A stretch of 64,000 nt of DNA from an uncultured Roseobacter sp. (GCF_947492555.1 NZ_CANLNE010000002.1:487501-551500), one strand, 5' to 3'; counted from the first letter of the stretch, positions 8,832 to 18,784 are shown. A program made the numbers and translations. Notes: generated by a model not told the origin, from the letters alone.

Positions 8832-9590
8832 TCAGGAGATTTTGAAGTTGTCGCCGAGGTAGACGCGGCGCACGTTTTCGTTCTCGACAACCTCGTCCGG
8901 GGTGCCCGACATCAGGACGCGACCCTCGTGCAGAATATAGGCGCGATCAACGATTTCGAGGGTTTCGCGGACATTGTGATCGGTGATCAGCACGCCGATG
9001 CCGCGCTTCTTGAGGTCGGCGACGAGGTGCCGGATATCCCCGACGGAGATCGGATCAACCCCTGCAAAAGGTTCATCCAGGAGCAGGTATTTGGGATTGG
9101 CCGCGAGACAGCGGGCGATTTCGACCCGGCGCCGTTCGCCCCCCGACAGGGCGAGGGCAGGCGCACGTCGCAGATGTTCAATGGAAAATTCGCTGAGCAG
9201 CTCTTCGAGCCGTTCGCGGCGCTTGTGACGGTCTGCCTCGGCGATGTCGAGGATGGCGCTGATGTTGTCTTGTACAGACAAGCCCCTGAAAATGCTCATC
9301 TCTTGTGGGAGATAGCCGATGCCCAGTCGGGCGCGACGATACATCGGCAAGGCCGTGACATCCTGCCCATCAATCAGAACGGTGCCGCCTTCAGGCGTGA
9401 CCAGCCCGGCGACGGCATAAAAGGTGGTGGTCTTGCCGGAGCCGTTCGGGCCCAGCAGCGCCACCACTTCCCCGCGCTCCAGGTACATAGAAAAATCGCG
9501 GATCACGGTCTTCTTGCGATAGGATTTTCGCAGGTGCTCTACATGCAACCCGGCAGAGCCTTCGGCGACGGTCAGGGTGGGTCGTGCCAT
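8832..9590 (-). CDS. lptB: LPS export ABC transporter ATPase LptB
   Basis: The ATPase of the LptBFG complex that pulls LPS from the inner membrane into the Lpt bridge. All motifs are present: Walker A GPNGSGKTTTF, signature ALSGGERRRVE, Walker B YLLLDEPFAGVDP and switch His in LITDHNVRE. At 252 residues it fits the family. It starts one base after the lptA stop, so lptC-lptA-lptB is one operon. The permeases LptF and LptG are not in the window. Confidence 0.96.
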   Translation of the reverse strand: MARPTLTVAEGSAGLHVEHLRKSYRKKTVIRDFSMYLERGEVVALLGPNGSGKTTTFYAVAGLVTPEGGTVLIDGQDVTALPMYRRARLGIGYLPQEMSIFRGLSVQDNISAILDIAEADRHKRRERLEELLSEFSIEHLRRAPALALSGGERRRVEIARCLAANPKYLLLDEPFAGVDPISVGDIRHLVADLKKRGIGVLITDHNVRETLEIVDRAYILHEGRVLMSGTPDEVVENENVRRVYLGDNFKIS

Positions 9591-10082
9591 TTAATTGTCG
9601 CCGGTCTGCAGAATGGTCTTTACCGATCCGGCCATCTGGGCGGTGCCAGTGTCGAGCTGCACCGTCATCTTGTCCGCCGTCAAAGCGGAGGGGCCCTGGG
9701 TCAGCAGCACGTTGCCGGTCATCACGATCGTACCATCGTCAATGTTGTAGTCTGCGCGTTCTGATTCGGCGGCATCCGGACCGGACACCAGCGTCACGCC
9801 GCCGGTGGCTTCCATCCGTTCGATCCCTTCCGTGTCTTCGCGGTAAACAACCAGCAACCGTTTGGCGGACAGCCGCATTTCGCCCTGACCGACCACAACA
9901 TTCCCCGTGAACACGGCCTCTCCGGTGTCCTGATCAACCGCGAGATTGTCCGCGGTGACTTCCACGGGAAGACCGGTGTCCTGTTGAAGGCTGCCGAAAG
10001 CAACCTGCGTTCCCTGCGCAAGCAATGCCGACGCGATGGCCATAAGGAAAAGGGGCAGGATAAATATTCTTAACAAAGTCAC
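9591..10082 (-). CDS. lptA: LPS transport periplasmic protein LptA
   Basis: The periplasmic bridge component that carries LPS from LptC to LptD. It has a signal peptide (MTLLRIFILPLFLMAIASALLA, cleavage near residue 22) and an OstA/LptA beta-jellyroll pattern: ITVxADNLxVDxxTGEAVFTGNVVV and a second repeat around IVMTGNVLLTQG. The length, 163 residues, is typical for alphaproteobacteria. It lies directly between lptC (3-bp gap) and lptB. Confidence 0.92.
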   Translation of the reverse strand: MTLLRIFILPLFLMAIASALLAQGTQVAFGSLQQDTGLPVEVTADNLAVDQDTGEAVFTGNVVVGQGEMRLSAKRLLVVYREDTEGIERMEATGGVTLVSGPDAAESERADYNIDDGTIVMTGNVLLTQGPSALTADKMTVQLDTGTAQMAGSVKTILQTGDN

Positions 10083-10085
10083 GGG

Positions 10086-10694
10086 TCAGTCTTTCACCTG
10101 TTTCGGCTGATATATCAGTTTCACACCGTTTGTGAAAACCAATTGAGCCGGCGCGTCCGTTTCGGGCGACATCAGCCGCATGGACCCCGCCACCAGCTCG
10201 CCTGCAGGGGTGGTTGCAAATACTGTATCGGGGGAATGGAGGTCCAAGGCGGCAATTCTCGCTATCAGCGCTTCGCTGGTGATGATGTACCCTTGCGACG
10301 TGGTGATCACAACGTTGCCGGTCAAGTCCGCGACGTCCTGTCCAACGTTAACCCGCGCCGTTTTCGACTTTATGTTCACAGTTGTGCCACCGACCATCTC
10401 GATCTTCACAAAGACATCCTCTGCGCGGTTGGCGCCGGTCAGGCCGTTTGGAGTCACGACTTTCTCCGCCACAAAGGCGATCTTGTCACCGTTCGCCGTC
10501 GTCCCTGAATAATAGGGGCCCGAGATTTGCTGGTTCAGCAGCCGGTCCTGCACCTCGGTGTCGGCGAAGGGGATCGATTCCGTGGGGTCGACGACACGGG
10601 ACAAAAGAAACAGGGTCGAAAGTAGGCCAAGGGCCGCAAGCGGCAGGGCCACTTTCAGCCAGGCCACCGTGCGTGAATACCGATCCCCCCGCAT
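10086..10694 (-). CDS. lptC: LPS export protein LptC
   Basis: Bitopic inner-membrane protein that receives LPS from LptBFG and hands it to LptA. One N-terminal transmembrane helix (about residues 11-30, LKVALPLAALGLLSTLFLL) is followed by a periplasmic OstA-like domain. Sequence conservation of LptC is low, so the call rests on topology, the weak family pattern (GPYYSGTTANGDKIAF, DLTGNVVITTSQGYIITSE) and its place between kdsD and lptA. At 202 residues it is normal. Confidence 0.88.
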   Translation of the reverse strand: MRGDRYSRTVAWLKVALPLAALGLLSTLFLLSRVVDPTESIPFADTEVQDRLLNQQISGPYYSGTTANGDKIAFVAEKVVTPNGLTGANRAEDVFVKIEMVGGTTVNIKSKTARVNVGQDVADLTGNVVITTSQGYIITSEALIARIAALDLHSPDTVFATTPAGELVAGSMRLMSPETDAPAQLVFTNGVKLIYQPKQVKD

Positions 10695-10700
10695 CGTGGC

Positions 10701-11663
10701 CTACCCCAGACCGACGCGCAGACAATCATGGATGCGGATCAGGCCAAGTGGCTTGGCCGGTCCCGTGGTGTCGACCACAAAGAGGCTGGTGATCTGACGG
10801 GCCTGCATCATGGCGACGGCCTTTTCAGCCAGCGCGCCGGGATCGATGGTCACGGGCGAGGGTGTCATGACGTCCTGCGCCGTCAACGACAGCAGCCCGT
10901 CCATATGTCGTCGCAGATCGCCATCGGTGATGATGCCCGCAAGCAGCCCGTTTTGGTCAACAACCCCGACCACGCCAAAGCTTTTCTGGCTGATCTCGAT
11001 CAGCGCATCCGACATCGGCGTGTCAGGGCGGACGAGCGGCAGCTGGTCGCCGGTATGCATCAGGTCCGACACCCGGCTGAGTTGTGCGCCCAGCTTGCCG
11101 CCGGGATGAAAGTCGCGGAAGTTTTCAGGCGTGAAGGCGCGGTGCTCCATCAGCGCAATGGCCAGCGCATCCCCCAGGGCCAGCGTCATCGTTGTTGAGG
11201 AGGAGGGCACGACGCCGGTGCCGCAGGCCTCGCCCAGTTTCGGCAGCAGCAGCACCACGTCGCATTCGCGGCCAAGGCTGGAGCCTTCTGCGCTGGTGAT
11301 CCCGAGCAACGGAATGTCAAAGCGGCGCGCGTAGGCCAGCAGGTTGGCAAGCTCCGGCGCCTCGCCCGAGTTAGATATCGCCAGCACCACATCGGCGCTG
11401 GTGATCATGCCGAGATCGCCGTGGCTCGCCTCTGCCGGGTGCACGAATTGCGCGGGTGTGCCAGTGCTGGCCATGGTGGCGGCGATTTTGCGCGCGATAT
11501 GGCCTGACTTGCCAATGCCGGTGACGATTACGCGGCCATTGCTGTTGAGCAGCAGGTCGATGGCGTCGCGAAACCGCGCATCCAGCCCCTCGGCCAGCGT
11601 GGTGAGCGCATCGGCCTCGGTCCGGATCACCCGGCGGGCCGTATCAAGAAACGGTGTGCTCAT
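10701..11663 (-). CDS. kdsD: Arabinose-5-phosphate isomerase KdsD (KpsF/GutQ family)
   Basis: Converts ribulose-5-phosphate to arabinose-5-phosphate, the first step of Kdo synthesis. It has an N-terminal SIS domain (about 30-180, with RVIVTGIGKSGHIARKIAATMASTGTPA and the HGDLG loop) and two C-terminal CBS domains (about 200-320). Length 320 is standard. The start overlaps the rnd stop by 4 bp. kdsC, the Kdo-8-phosphate phosphatase found between kdsD and lptC in E. coli, is absent here. Confidence 0.95.
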   Translation of the reverse strand: MSTPFLDTARRVIRTEADALTTLAEGLDARFRDAIDLLLNSNGRVIVTGIGKSGHIARKIAATMASTGTPAQFVHPAEASHGDLGMITSADVVLAISNSGEAPELANLLAYARRFDIPLLGITSAEGSSLGRECDVVLLLPKLGEACGTGVVPSSSTTMTLALGDALAIALMEHRAFTPENFRDFHPGGKLGAQLSRVSDLMHTGDQLPLVRPDTPMSDALIEISQKSFGVVGVVDQNGLLAGIITDGDLRRHMDGLLSLTAQDVMTPSPVTIDPGALAEKAVAMMQARQITSLFVVDTTGPAKPLGLIRIHDCLRVGLG

Positions 11664-12274
11664 GAATGCGCAAAGATGTCCGTGTCGGGCCAGCCTTCGA
11701 GGTCCAGCCGCGCCCGGACCGGCAGAAAATCAAAGCAGGATTGCGCCAGTTCCATACGCCCCTCCCGTTCCAGCATCACGTTCAGCGCCTCCCGCAGCCG
11801 GTGCAGGTAAAGCACGTCAGAGGCTGCATAATCGACCTGTGCATCGGTCAGGGTGTCTGCACCCCAGTCGCTGGATTGCTGCTGCTTTGAGATGTCGATG
11901 TTCAGCAATTCCTGCAGCAGCTTGGCCAGCCCGTGCCGGTCGGTGAAAGTCCGCACGAGGCGGCTGGCGATCTTGGTGCAATACACCGGCGACGCGGTCG
12001 CGCCGAAGGTGTTCAGCATCGCGGCAATGTCGAACCGCCCGAAGTGAAAGAGTTTGAGCACAGCCGGATCTTCCAGCAGGGCGCAGAGGTTCGGTGCGTC
12101 GGTCTGGCCTATGGCGATCTGTACCAGATGCGCCTTGCCGTCGCCGCCTGACAGCTGCACGACGCAGAGCCGGTCGCGGTGTGGATTGAGGCCCATCGTT
12201 TCGCAATCGATGGCAACAACAGGCCCCAGATCAAGCCCGTCCGGAAGGTCATTTTTGTATACGCTATGTGTCAT
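11660..12274 (-). CDS. rnd: Ribonuclease D-like 3'-5' exonuclease
   Basis: DEDD-family exoribonuclease used in tRNA and small-RNA 3' processing. Exo motifs are visible: VAIDCETMGLNP (Exo I), FHFGRFDIAAM (Exo II) and VDYAASDVLYLH (Exo III, Y-x3-D form). At 204 residues it is the short type common in alphaproteobacteria and lacks the HRDC domains of E. coli RNase D. The start at 12274 follows GGGAGC; the frame is open to 12313. It heads the kdsD-lptC-lptA-lptB operon and lies 42 bp downstream of paaX on the same strand, so read-through from the paa operon is possible. Confidence 0.88.
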   Translation of the reverse strand: MTHSVYKNDLPDGLDLGPVVAIDCETMGLNPHRDRLCVVQLSGGDGKAHLVQIAIGQTDAPNLCALLEDPAVLKLFHFGRFDIAAMLNTFGATASPVYCTKIASRLVRTFTDRHGLAKLLQELLNIDISKQQQSSDWGADTLTDAQVDYAASDVLYLHRLREALNVMLEREGRMELAQSCFDFLPVRARLDLEGWPDTDIFAHS

Positions 12275-12316
12275 GTGCTCCCTATAGCCTGCCTTATTGG
12301 CTTGGGAAAGCACAGG

Positions 12317-13093
12317 TTACGTGGCGAGATCGGCGAGGTCTGGCCGTGGAAATCTGTGCAGCAGCGCGGTCACCAGCGCGCGACACTCCTGCTCGCGCCA
12401 GTCCTCGGTGTAGAGGGCGGCGGGCAGATCGGGGTGTTTCAACACCAGCCGCCGCCAGTTGTGCACGATCAGGCAGCGCAGCACGGCACAGTCAACCGGC
12501 GACAGATCGGCACCGTTTGGCAAGGCGCTGTCGATCTCGGTCAGGATACCGTGCAGCTTGCTGTAATCCGCGCAAAGTGTCTCGGGCGTCAGCTGTCGGC
12601 GCAGCCAATCCGGCACCGCATCACCGCTCAGCGCCAGCGTATTTTCTGGCACTGCGCGCCCGGCGGGGCCGATGTAGACACGCGGCATCATTTGTGTGAA
12701 CCCCGCAGTTTCCAGCAGGTTGCGCGGGTCGCCATTTGCCTTTTCGGTCAGCAGAACCACCCATCCGCCGGGCATGTCATCCGGTGCGGCATAGATGCGG
12801 CGGCTGGCCTGAATGGTTTCGCGACGTCCATGTTCCGTCAGGCTGTGGCGGCTGGTGCGTCCCGATTTGGCGGAGGTGATCCAGCCGTCGTTGCGCAGCC
12901 TGTGCAGGGCCACGCGCGTTGCTTCCGCCCGGACGTTCATCCGCCCCATAAGCGTGGACAGCACCGGCCCGTCGATGCCTGCGCCCGCGTCCGGCACAAG
13001 GTCACCGAATACGGTCACCAGCAGAGACCAGACCCGCTGGCCCCCCAGGTCGGTCAGGGCGGTTGTCAGGTGGTCCAGTGGATCAGAAAGCAT
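12317..13093 (-). CDS. paaX: Phenylacetate degradation repressor PaaX
   Basis: GntR-like winged-helix repressor of the paa genes, released by phenylacetyl-CoA. The N-terminal DNA-binding domain (about residues 10-90) contains LMGRMNVRAEATRVALHRLRNDGWI; the middle and C-terminal PaaX domains follow (YSKLHGILTEID, RCLIVHNWRRLVLKHPDLP). At 258 residues it is slightly shorter than the E. coli protein. It is the last gene of the operon it presumably controls and overlaps the paaZ 3' end by 11 bp, giving autoregulation by placement. A candidate target is described at 20044-20089. Confidence 0.92.
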   Translation of the reverse strand: MLSDPLDHLTTALTDLGGQRVWSLLVTVFGDLVPDAGAGIDGPVLSTLMGRMNVRAEATRVALHRLRNDGWITSAKSGRTSRHSLTEHGRRETIQASRRIYAAPDDMPGGWVVLLTEKANGDPRNLLETAGFTQMMPRVYIGPAGRAVPENTLALSGDAVPDWLRRQLTPETLCADYSKLHGILTEIDSALPNGADLSPVDCAVLRCLIVHNWRRLVLKHPDLPAALYTEDWREQECRALVTALLHRFPRPDLADLAT

Positions 13094-15125
13094 TCATCGT
13101 CAGCAATTCATATTCGGCGACGGCTTCGTCGTCCTGATTGGTCAGGGTCACGTGCCAGCGCACCTCGCCGTAGTCTTCGTTGCGCGGGGTTTTGGCCTTG
13201 ACGGTCAGTCGCACGTTGATGCTGTCCCCGGGTTGCACCGGCGCCATGAAGCGCAGATTGTCGAGACCGGTGTTGGCCAGCACTGGGCCGGGATCGGGTT
13301 GCACGAACATGCCCGCCGCGAAACTCAGCAGCAGGTAGCCATGGGCAACGCGCCCGGGAAAGAACGGGTTCGCTGCCGCCGCGTCCTCGTCCATGTGTGC
13401 GTAAAAGGTATCGCCGGTGAATTGGGCGAAGGTCTCGATGTCCTCAAGCGTGATCTCGCGTGGCCCGGCGTTGAGGGTGTCGCCGATGTTTAGCGCGCCA
13501 AAGGGACGGGTGAAGGGATGCGCGGCGTTCTGGTTTTCGTTCGCGCCGGGCACCCACTGGCCGGTGATCGCGGTGAGCACATCGGGGCTGCCCTGTATCG
13601 CAGTGCGTTGCATGTAATGCATGACGCCGCGAATGCCACCGAGCTCCTCGCCGCCGCCAGCGCGTCCCGGTCCGCCGTGCACCATATGGGGCAACGGTGA
13701 TCCGTGCCCGGTCGCTTCCTTCATCGACGCCCGATTGTTGAAATAGAGCCGCCCGTGGAAGGCGGCGGCCCCCATCGTGATCTCGGTCGCAACCTCGGGG
13801 TCATTGGTGATGACGGAGGCCACAAGCGAGCCCTTGCCCCGGTTCAGCAGCCGGGTCGCGTGGTCCAGGTCGCGGTAGCCCATGATGGTGGAAACAGGCC
13901 CGAAGGCTTCGGTGTCATGCAGCCGCTGCGCGCCGTCCGGGTCCGCGCAGTGAAACAGCATCGGTGGCAGGAAGGCCCCCTTGTCCCGGTCTGCGCCTTG
14001 CACGGTGAAATCCATTGGGTCACCAAAGACACGGTCCGCCTCTTGTGCGATCACGTTGGCTTTCTCCAGAACGTCCCGTTTCTGCGCGTTAGAGACCAAT
14101 GCGCCCATGCGCGAGGTCTCCAGGCGCGGATCGCCAATAGCGGTTTTGGCCAGTCTTTCGGACAGGGCGGAGATAACCGCATCGACCTGCGGCTGCGGGA
14201 CCATGATGCGCCGGATCGCGGTGCACTTCTGCCCGGCCTTGGCGGTCATTTCGCGTTGCACCTCTTTCACGAAGAGGTCGAATTCCGGGGTGCCGGGCGT
14301 GGCATCCGGGCCAAGGATCGAGGCGTTGAGACTGTCCTGTTCAGCCGTGAAACGCACCGACCGTTCGAGCAGACGCGGGTTGGCGCGCAGTTTTAGCGCC
14401 GTATCCGCAGATCCGGTGAAACTGACCGCGTCCTGACAATCGAGGTGGTCCAGCATGTCGCCCAGCCCCCCGCTGACCAGCTGCACCGCGCCCTCGGGCA
14501 AGAGGCCGCTGTCGAGCATCAGCCGCACGCAGGCCTCCGTCACGTAGCAGGTCGCGGTGGCGGGTTTCACGATGGCGGGCACCCCGGCCAGCAGGGTGGG
14601 GGCCAGTTTCTCCAACATGCCCCAGACCGGGAAGTTGAAGGCGTTGATATGCACCGCGACGCCTTGCAGCGGGGTTGCGATATGGCGGCCCACGAATTGC
14701 CCGTGACGTCCCAGCTGCTCCACCGGCCCGTCAAGATAGACCCGCGCATCCGGCATCTCGCGACGTCCCTTGGAGGCAAAGACCAGCATCGTACCGATCC
14801 CGCCGTCAACGTCGATCATGTGATCCGATTGCGTGGCGCCGGTGTCAAAGCTGAGGTCATAGAGGGTTTGCCTATGGTCCTTCAAATACAGCGCCAGCGC
14901 CTTGAGTATGCGCGCGCGGTCGTGAAAGGTGAGCTTGCGCAAGCCCGGCCCACCAACGTCGCGGGCGTAACCAAGCATGGCCTGCACATCCAGCGCATCA
15001 TTGCCCGCGGTTGCGATGACCTCGCCCGTGATGGCGCTTGCGATCGACCGCGCGCCTTCGCCGGGGCCGATCCACTGCCCGGCGGCAAAGCTCATGACAT
15101 CGCGCAGGTTCAGATCCTTGGGCAT
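13083..15125 (-). CDS. paaZ: Bifunctional oxepin-CoA hydrolase / semialdehyde dehydrogenase PaaZ
   Basis: Opens the oxepin-CoA ring and oxidises the resulting aldehyde in aerobic phenylacetate breakdown. The N-terminal aldehyde dehydrogenase domain (about 1-520) has NAFNFPVWG, catalytic Glu near 262 (FTAEQDSLN) and catalytic Cys near 301 (AGQKCTAI). The C-terminal MaoC-like hydratase domain (about 540-680) has the [20 protein letters not shown] active-site segment with the catalytic His. At 680 residues it is full-length, and both active sites appear intact. It starts 9 bp after paaE. Confidence 0.95.
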   Translation of the reverse strand: MPKDLNLRDVMSFAAGQWIGPGEGARSIASAITGEVIATAGNDALDVQAMLGYARDVGGPGLRKLTFHDRARILKALALYLKDHRQTLYDLSFDTGATQSDHMIDVDGGIGTMLVFASKGRREMPDARVYLDGPVEQLGRHGQFVGRHIATPLQGVAVHINAFNFPVWGMLEKLAPTLLAGVPAIVKPATATCYVTEACVRLMLDSGLLPEGAVQLVSGGLGDMLDHLDCQDAVSFTGSADTALKLRANPRLLERSVRFTAEQDSLNASILGPDATPGTPEFDLFVKEVQREMTAKAGQKCTAIRRIMVPQPQVDAVISALSERLAKTAIGDPRLETSRMGALVSNAQKRDVLEKANVIAQEADRVFGDPMDFTVQGADRDKGAFLPPMLFHCADPDGAQRLHDTEAFGPVSTIMGYRDLDHATRLLNRGKGSLVASVITNDPEVATEITMGAAAFHGRLYFNNRASMKEATGHGSPLPHMVHGGPGRAGGGEELGGIRGVMHYMQRTAIQGSPDVLTAITGQWVPGANENQNAAHPFTRPFGALNIGDTLNAGPREITLEDIETFAQFTGDTFYAHMDEDAAAANPFFPGRVAHGYLLLSFAAGMFVQPDPGPVLANTGLDNLRFMAPVQPGDSINVRLTVKAKTPRNEDYGEVRWHVTLTNQDDEAVAEYELLTMNAF

Positions 15126-15134
15126 GGGGACTCC

Positions 15135-16199
15135 TCAGTGGGTGTCGTATTCGACGACGATCTTGTCACTCAGCGGGTAGCACTGGCAGGTCAGCACCAT
15201 GCCCTGCTCCACCTCGTAATCTTCCAGCGCGTGGTTTGAGAGCATCTCGTACTCGCCCTCCAAAACCCGCGCCTTGCAGGTGGAACAGACGCCCGCCTTG
15301 CAGGCAAAGGGCGCATCCAGCGCGTTGTCGAGGGCGGCTTCCAGCACCGATTGATCCTTGGGCATGGTGAAATTGCGGGTGACACCCTCGACCGTGACCT
15401 GTGCCTCGGTGCCTTTCTGGTCGGCGGCGCGGGCCGCGATTTCCTGCTTGGCCAGACGTCCCTGCTGGCTCTCGGTAAAGAGCTCGAATTTGATCTGATC
15501 AGGCTCTAACCCGTGGGTTTTCAGGCTGTCGGCAATGGCCAGCATCATCGGTTCCGGCCCGCAGATGAAGGCGGTGGTGACCGATTCGACGTCGATCCAG
15601 TGCTGGAACAGCTTGTCGCATTTCTCCTGATCGACGCGTCCGGTGAAGAGATCCATATCCTGACCGGATTCGAGGATATGGATGATTGTCAGCCGCCCCA
15701 TGTACCGGTTTTTCAGGTCTTCCAGCTCCTCGCGGAACATGATCGTGTTCACCGCGCGGTTCGCGTAGACCAACGTGAAGGTCGCATGCGGTTCCCGGCG
15801 CAGCACCGTTTTCAGGATCGACAAGACCGGCGTGATACCCGAGCCACCGGCAAAGCCCAGGTAGGATTTCGCCTTTTCAGGCTCTAACGCGGTGAAAAAC
15901 GACCCGGACGGCGGCATGGCGTGCAGGGTGTCGCCGACTTTCAACTGCGTGTTCGCAAAGGTGGAAAACGCGCCGCCATCGACCCGCTTGATCCCGACCT
16001 GCAGCACGCCGTCGTCAAGCCCGGCGCAGATGGAGTAGTTGCGCCGTAGTTCCGTCCCGTCGAAATCCTGCTTGAAGGTCAGATACTGGCCTTGGGTGAA
16101 TTTGAACGCCTCGGGGCTGTCCGGTTTCAGGGTCAGCACCACGGCGTCACGGATGGTGTGGTGGATGTCTGTCACGGTGAGAGGATGAAACTGGGACAT
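15135..16199 (-). CDS. paaE: Phenylacetyl-CoA epoxidase reductase subunit PaaE
   Basis: Passes electrons from NADPH through FAD and a 2Fe-2S cluster to the PaaABC(D) epoxidase. It has an N-terminal ferredoxin reductase-type FAD/NAD(P) module (RRNYSICAGLDDG for FAD, FAGGSGITPVLSILK for the nucleotide) and a C-terminal plant-type ferredoxin domain with CKAGVCSTCKAR and a final TCQC. The ATG at 16199 gives 354 residues and overlaps the paaD stop by one base (TGATG). The longer open frame to 16397 lies inside paaD and is rejected. Confidence 0.95.
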   Translation of the reverse strand: MSQFHPLTVTDIHHTIRDAVVLTLKPDSPEAFKFTQGQYLTFKQDFDGTELRRNYSICAGLDDGVLQVGIKRVDGGAFSTFANTQLKVGDTLHAMPPSGSFFTALEPEKAKSYLGFAGGSGITPVLSILKTVLRREPHATFTLVYANRAVNTIMFREELEDLKNRYMGRLTIIHILESGQDMDLFTGRVDQEKCDKLFQHWIDVESVTTAFICGPEPMMLAIADSLKTHGLEPDQIKFELFTESQQGRLAKQEIAARAADQKGTEAQVTVEGVTRNFTMPKDQSVLEAALDNALDAPFACKAGVCSTCKARVLEGEYEMLSNHALEDYEVEQGMVLTCQCYPLSDKIVVEYDTH

Positions 16200-16666
16200 C
16201 AGATACACTTGAAATAGTCGAAGGGTTCCAGGCAGCTTTGGCAGCGCCATTGGGCCTTGCAGGGGGTGGAGCCGAACTGGCTGATCCGTTCGACATGGTG
16301 CGATTTGCACAGCGGACAATGCTGCGGGCTGCCTGCCGGTTGCGGTGGAGCAATGCCGTAGTCTTCCAGCCGCTGCTTGCCGCGCTCCGTCAGCCAATCG
16401 GTGGTCCAGGCCGGAGAGAGCTGGGTCTTGAGGGTGAGGTTCTCGATCCCGTGGTCGCGCAGTGCTGTTTCGATGTCGAGGTTGATGATCCGCGTCGCCG
16501 GGCAGCCGGAATAGGTCGGCGTGACGGTCACCTCAAGCGTATCCTCGACCCATTCGACGTTGCGGATGATGCCCAGATCGGTCAGGCTGATCGCCGGGAT
16601 CTCCGGGTCGGGCACGGCATCCAGCCATTCCCAGATCACCTCGGTCGTGGGTTTGTCAGTTACCAT
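16199..16666 (-). CDS. paaD: Phenylacetyl-CoA epoxidase assembly protein PaaD
   Basis: A MIP18/DUF59-family protein needed to mature the epoxidase, probably in metal-centre assembly. The DUF59 part (about 10-100) includes VPDPEIPAISLTDLGIIR and TPTYSGCPATR with its conserved Cys. A C-terminal zinc-ribbon follows (CPLCKSHHVERIS and CKAQWRCQSC). The start MVTDKPTTEVIW at 16666 gives 155 residues and a short overlap with paaC. It is in the expected order A-B-C-D-E. Confidence 0.9.
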   Translation of the reverse strand: MVTDKPTTEVIWEWLDAVPDPEIPAISLTDLGIIRNVEWVEDTLEVTVTPTYSGCPATRIINLDIETALRDHGIENLTLKTQLSPAWTTDWLTERGKQRLEDYGIAPPQPAGSPQHCPLCKSHHVERISQFGSTPCKAQWRCQSCLEPFDYFKCI

Positions 16667-17415
16667 GTCGCATCCGGGTAGGCGCGCTGCAGCCACTGCA
16701 TCTGGCTCAGCATGTGGCCGAGATGTTCCGAGTGTCGTTGCCCCGATTTCCCGCCCTTATGTGCGAATTCACTGTCGGGTTTGACCAGCGTTGCATTGGA
16801 GAGAACCTCGTCGAGTGTCGCATCGAATTCGGGACGCAGATGTGCGGGGTCAGGAGCGATCCCATGAGCTACCATCGCGCCATCCACATCATCCGCGACA
16901 AACATCTCGCCGACAAAAGGATAGAGCCTATCAAGGGCTTTTTGCATGCGCGCATGGCTTTCATCCGTCCCATCGCCCAGCCCGATCACCGTGTCCGTGG
17001 TGCGTTCCAGATGATAGGTCACCTCCTTGAGCGACTTCTCCGCAATCGCGGCAATCTGGTCGTGGCTGCTGTCCTGCAGGGCGGTCAGCATGCCCTTGTG
17101 CCAGAGGTCGAAGAGGAATTGCCGCATCATCGTCTGGCCGAAATCACCGTTGGGTTGTTCGACCAACAGCACATTGCGAAACTCCCAAACGTCCCGGCGA
17201 AAGGCCAGCGCATCGGCATCGCGGCTTTTGCCCTCGACCTCGCCTGCGAGGTTCAGCCAGAGCGTCGTCTGCCCAATCAGATCCAGTGCGGTGTTGGCAA
17301 GCGCGATGTCTTCTTCCAGCACTGGCGCCACGCCGCACCATTCGGAGACGCGGTGGCCCAGCACCAGGGTGTTGTCCCCCATGCGGCACAGGAATTCGAA
17401 GAGCGGATCGGTCAC
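16660..17415 (-). CDS. paaC: Phenylacetyl-CoA epoxidase structural subunit PaaC
   Basis: Ferritin-like helical protein that pairs with PaaA but has lost the di-iron centre. It begins MTDPLFEFLCRMGDNTLVLGHRVSEWCG and contains the family segments ALDLIGQTTLWL and SLKEVTYHLERTTDTVIGLGDG. The length of 251 is typical. It overlaps paaB by 4 bp and paaD by 7 bp, so subunit synthesis is tightly coupled. Confidence 0.94.
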   Translation of the reverse strand: MTDPLFEFLCRMGDNTLVLGHRVSEWCGVAPVLEEDIALANTALDLIGQTTLWLNLAGEVEGKSRDADALAFRRDVWEFRNVLLVEQPNGDFGQTMMRQFLFDLWHKGMLTALQDSSHDQIAAIAEKSLKEVTYHLERTTDTVIGLGDGTDESHARMQKALDRLYPFVGEMFVADDVDGAMVAHGIAPDPAHLRPEFDATLDEVLSNATLVKPDSEFAHKGGKSGQRHSEHLGHMLSQMQWLQRAYPDATW

Positions 17416-17756
17416 ATCGCACCTACGTCATCGGGGATGTTGAAGAAGGTCGGGTGGCGATAGACCTTGTCGTTGGAGGGCTCGTAGAGCGGGCCTTTCT
17501 CTTCCGGGGAGGAGGCAGCGATGGCGGCGGCTTCGACCACCCAGATGCTCACGCCCTCGTTGCGGCGGGTATAGACATCACGGGCGTTCTTGATGGCACT
17601 TTCCGCGTCGGCGGCATGCAGCGATCCGACATGCCGGTGGCTGAGCCCGTGCTGGCCACGAATAAACACCTCCCAGAGGGGCCACTCGGTGGCGCGGGGC
17701 TTGCCGTGCGGTGCGGCTTCGGTGGCGTCATAGGATCCGGATTCAGGGCTGCTCAT
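17412..17756 (-). CDS. paaB: Phenylacetyl-CoA epoxidase subunit PaaB
   Basis: Small subunit thought to bridge PaaA and PaaC heterodimers. The core WPLWEVFIRGQHGLSHRHVGSLHAADAESAI and NARDVYTRRNEGVSIWVV is characteristic. At 114 residues it carries about 20 extra N-terminal residues over the E. coli protein. It follows paaA after 5 bp and overlaps paaC by 4 bp. Confidence 0.94.
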   Translation of the reverse strand: MSSPESGSYDATEAAPHGKPRATEWPLWEVFIRGQHGLSHRHVGSLHAADAESAIKNARDVYTRRNEGVSIWVVEAAAIAASSPEEKGPLYEPSNDKVYRHPTFFNIPDDVGAM

Positions 17757-17761
17757 GTCAC

Positions 17762-18754
17762 TTACTCCGCTGCCATTTTGCGTGCACGTTTCTTCTCCGC
17801 GTGGGCCAACAGGCCTTCCCGCACCCAGCGGCCCTCGTCCCAGGCCTTGTTGCGCGCTTCCATGCGATCCACCGAGCAGGGACCGTTGCCCTGCAGCACA
17901 TCAAAGAACTCGTCCCAATCGGGCTCAGAGAAATCGTAGTGTCCCCGCTCTTCGTTCCATTCCAGATGCTCATCGGGGATGGTCAGGCCGAGATAGGCGG
18001 CCTGTGGTGCCGTCTGGTCGACGAATTTCTGGCGCAGCTCGTCATTGGTGTTCATCTTGATTTTCCACGCCATCGATTGCGCGGAATGGACCGAGTCCTT
18101 GTCGGAGGGGCCGAACATCATCAGCGAGGGATACCAGAAGCGGTTGAGCGCATCCTGCGCCATCTTGCGTTGCGCCTCGGTGCCGTTCGCCATCTTCATC
18201 ATGATGTCGAAGCCCTGCCGCTGGTGAAATGATTCCTCCTTGCAGATGCGCACCATGGCGCGGGCATAGGGCCCGTAGGATGTGCGTTGCAGCGGCACTT
18301 GGTTCATGATCGCCGCGCCATCGACCAGCCATCCGACCGCGCCCATATCCGCCCATGTCAGGGTCGGATAGTTGAAGATGGAGGAGTATTTCATTTTGCC
18401 CGAGAGCAGGTCGCGCGTCAGCTGATCGCGGCTCACCCCCAGCGTTTCGGCGGCGCAGTAGAGGTAGAGCCCATGCCCCGCCTCATCCTGCACCTTGGCG
18501 AGCAGGATCGCCTTGCGCTCCAGCGTGGGGGCGCGGGTGATCCAGTTGCCCTCGGGCAGTTGGCCGACGATTTCGGAATGCGCGTGCTGGCCGATCTGCC
18601 GGATCAGCGTCTTGCGGTAGCCGTCGGGCATCCAGTCTTTGGGCTCGATCTTGCCACCCGCATTGATGCGCTCCTGAAAGGCGCGTTCCTCCGGCTCCAT
18701 CTCGTCGAGCGATTTGACGCCCTTGCCGGTCGATTTGATCATCTGTGCATACAT
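17762..18754 (-). CDS. paaA: Phenylacetyl-CoA epoxidase catalytic subunit PaaA
   Basis: Di-iron oxygenase subunit that epoxidises the ring of phenylacetyl-CoA. The carboxylate/His ligand motifs are [12 protein letters not shown] and [15 protein letters not shown]. The length of 330 residues is near the family's usual 310-330. It follows the thiolase gene by 30 bp and heads the A-B-C-D-E block. Together these genes give the whole epoxidase; the ligase paaK and the later enzymes paaF, paaG and paaH are not in the window. Confidence 0.96.
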   Translation of the reverse strand: MYAQMIKSTGKGVKSLDEMEPEERAFQERINAGGKIEPKDWMPDGYRKTLIRQIGQHAHSEIVGQLPEGNWITRAPTLERKAILLAKVQDEAGHGLYLYCAAETLGVSRDQLTRDLLSGKMKYSSIFNYPTLTWADMGAVGWLVDGAAIMNQVPLQRTSYGPYARAMVRICKEESFHQRQGFDIMMKMANGTEAQRKMAQDALNRFWYPSLMMFGPSDKDSVHSAQSMAWKIKMNTNDELRQKFVDQTAPQAAYLGLTIPDEHLEWNEERGHYDFSEPDWDEFFDVLQGNGPCSVDRMEARNKAWDEGRWVREGLLAHAEKKRARKMAAE

Positions 18755-18784
18755 GGTTCAAACCCTCTCAAGGATAAGCGTTAC

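Noticed and set aside
8645-8890. 81-codon minus-strand frame between lptB and hpf
   Set aside because: It overlaps the lptB 3' end, with no family pattern.
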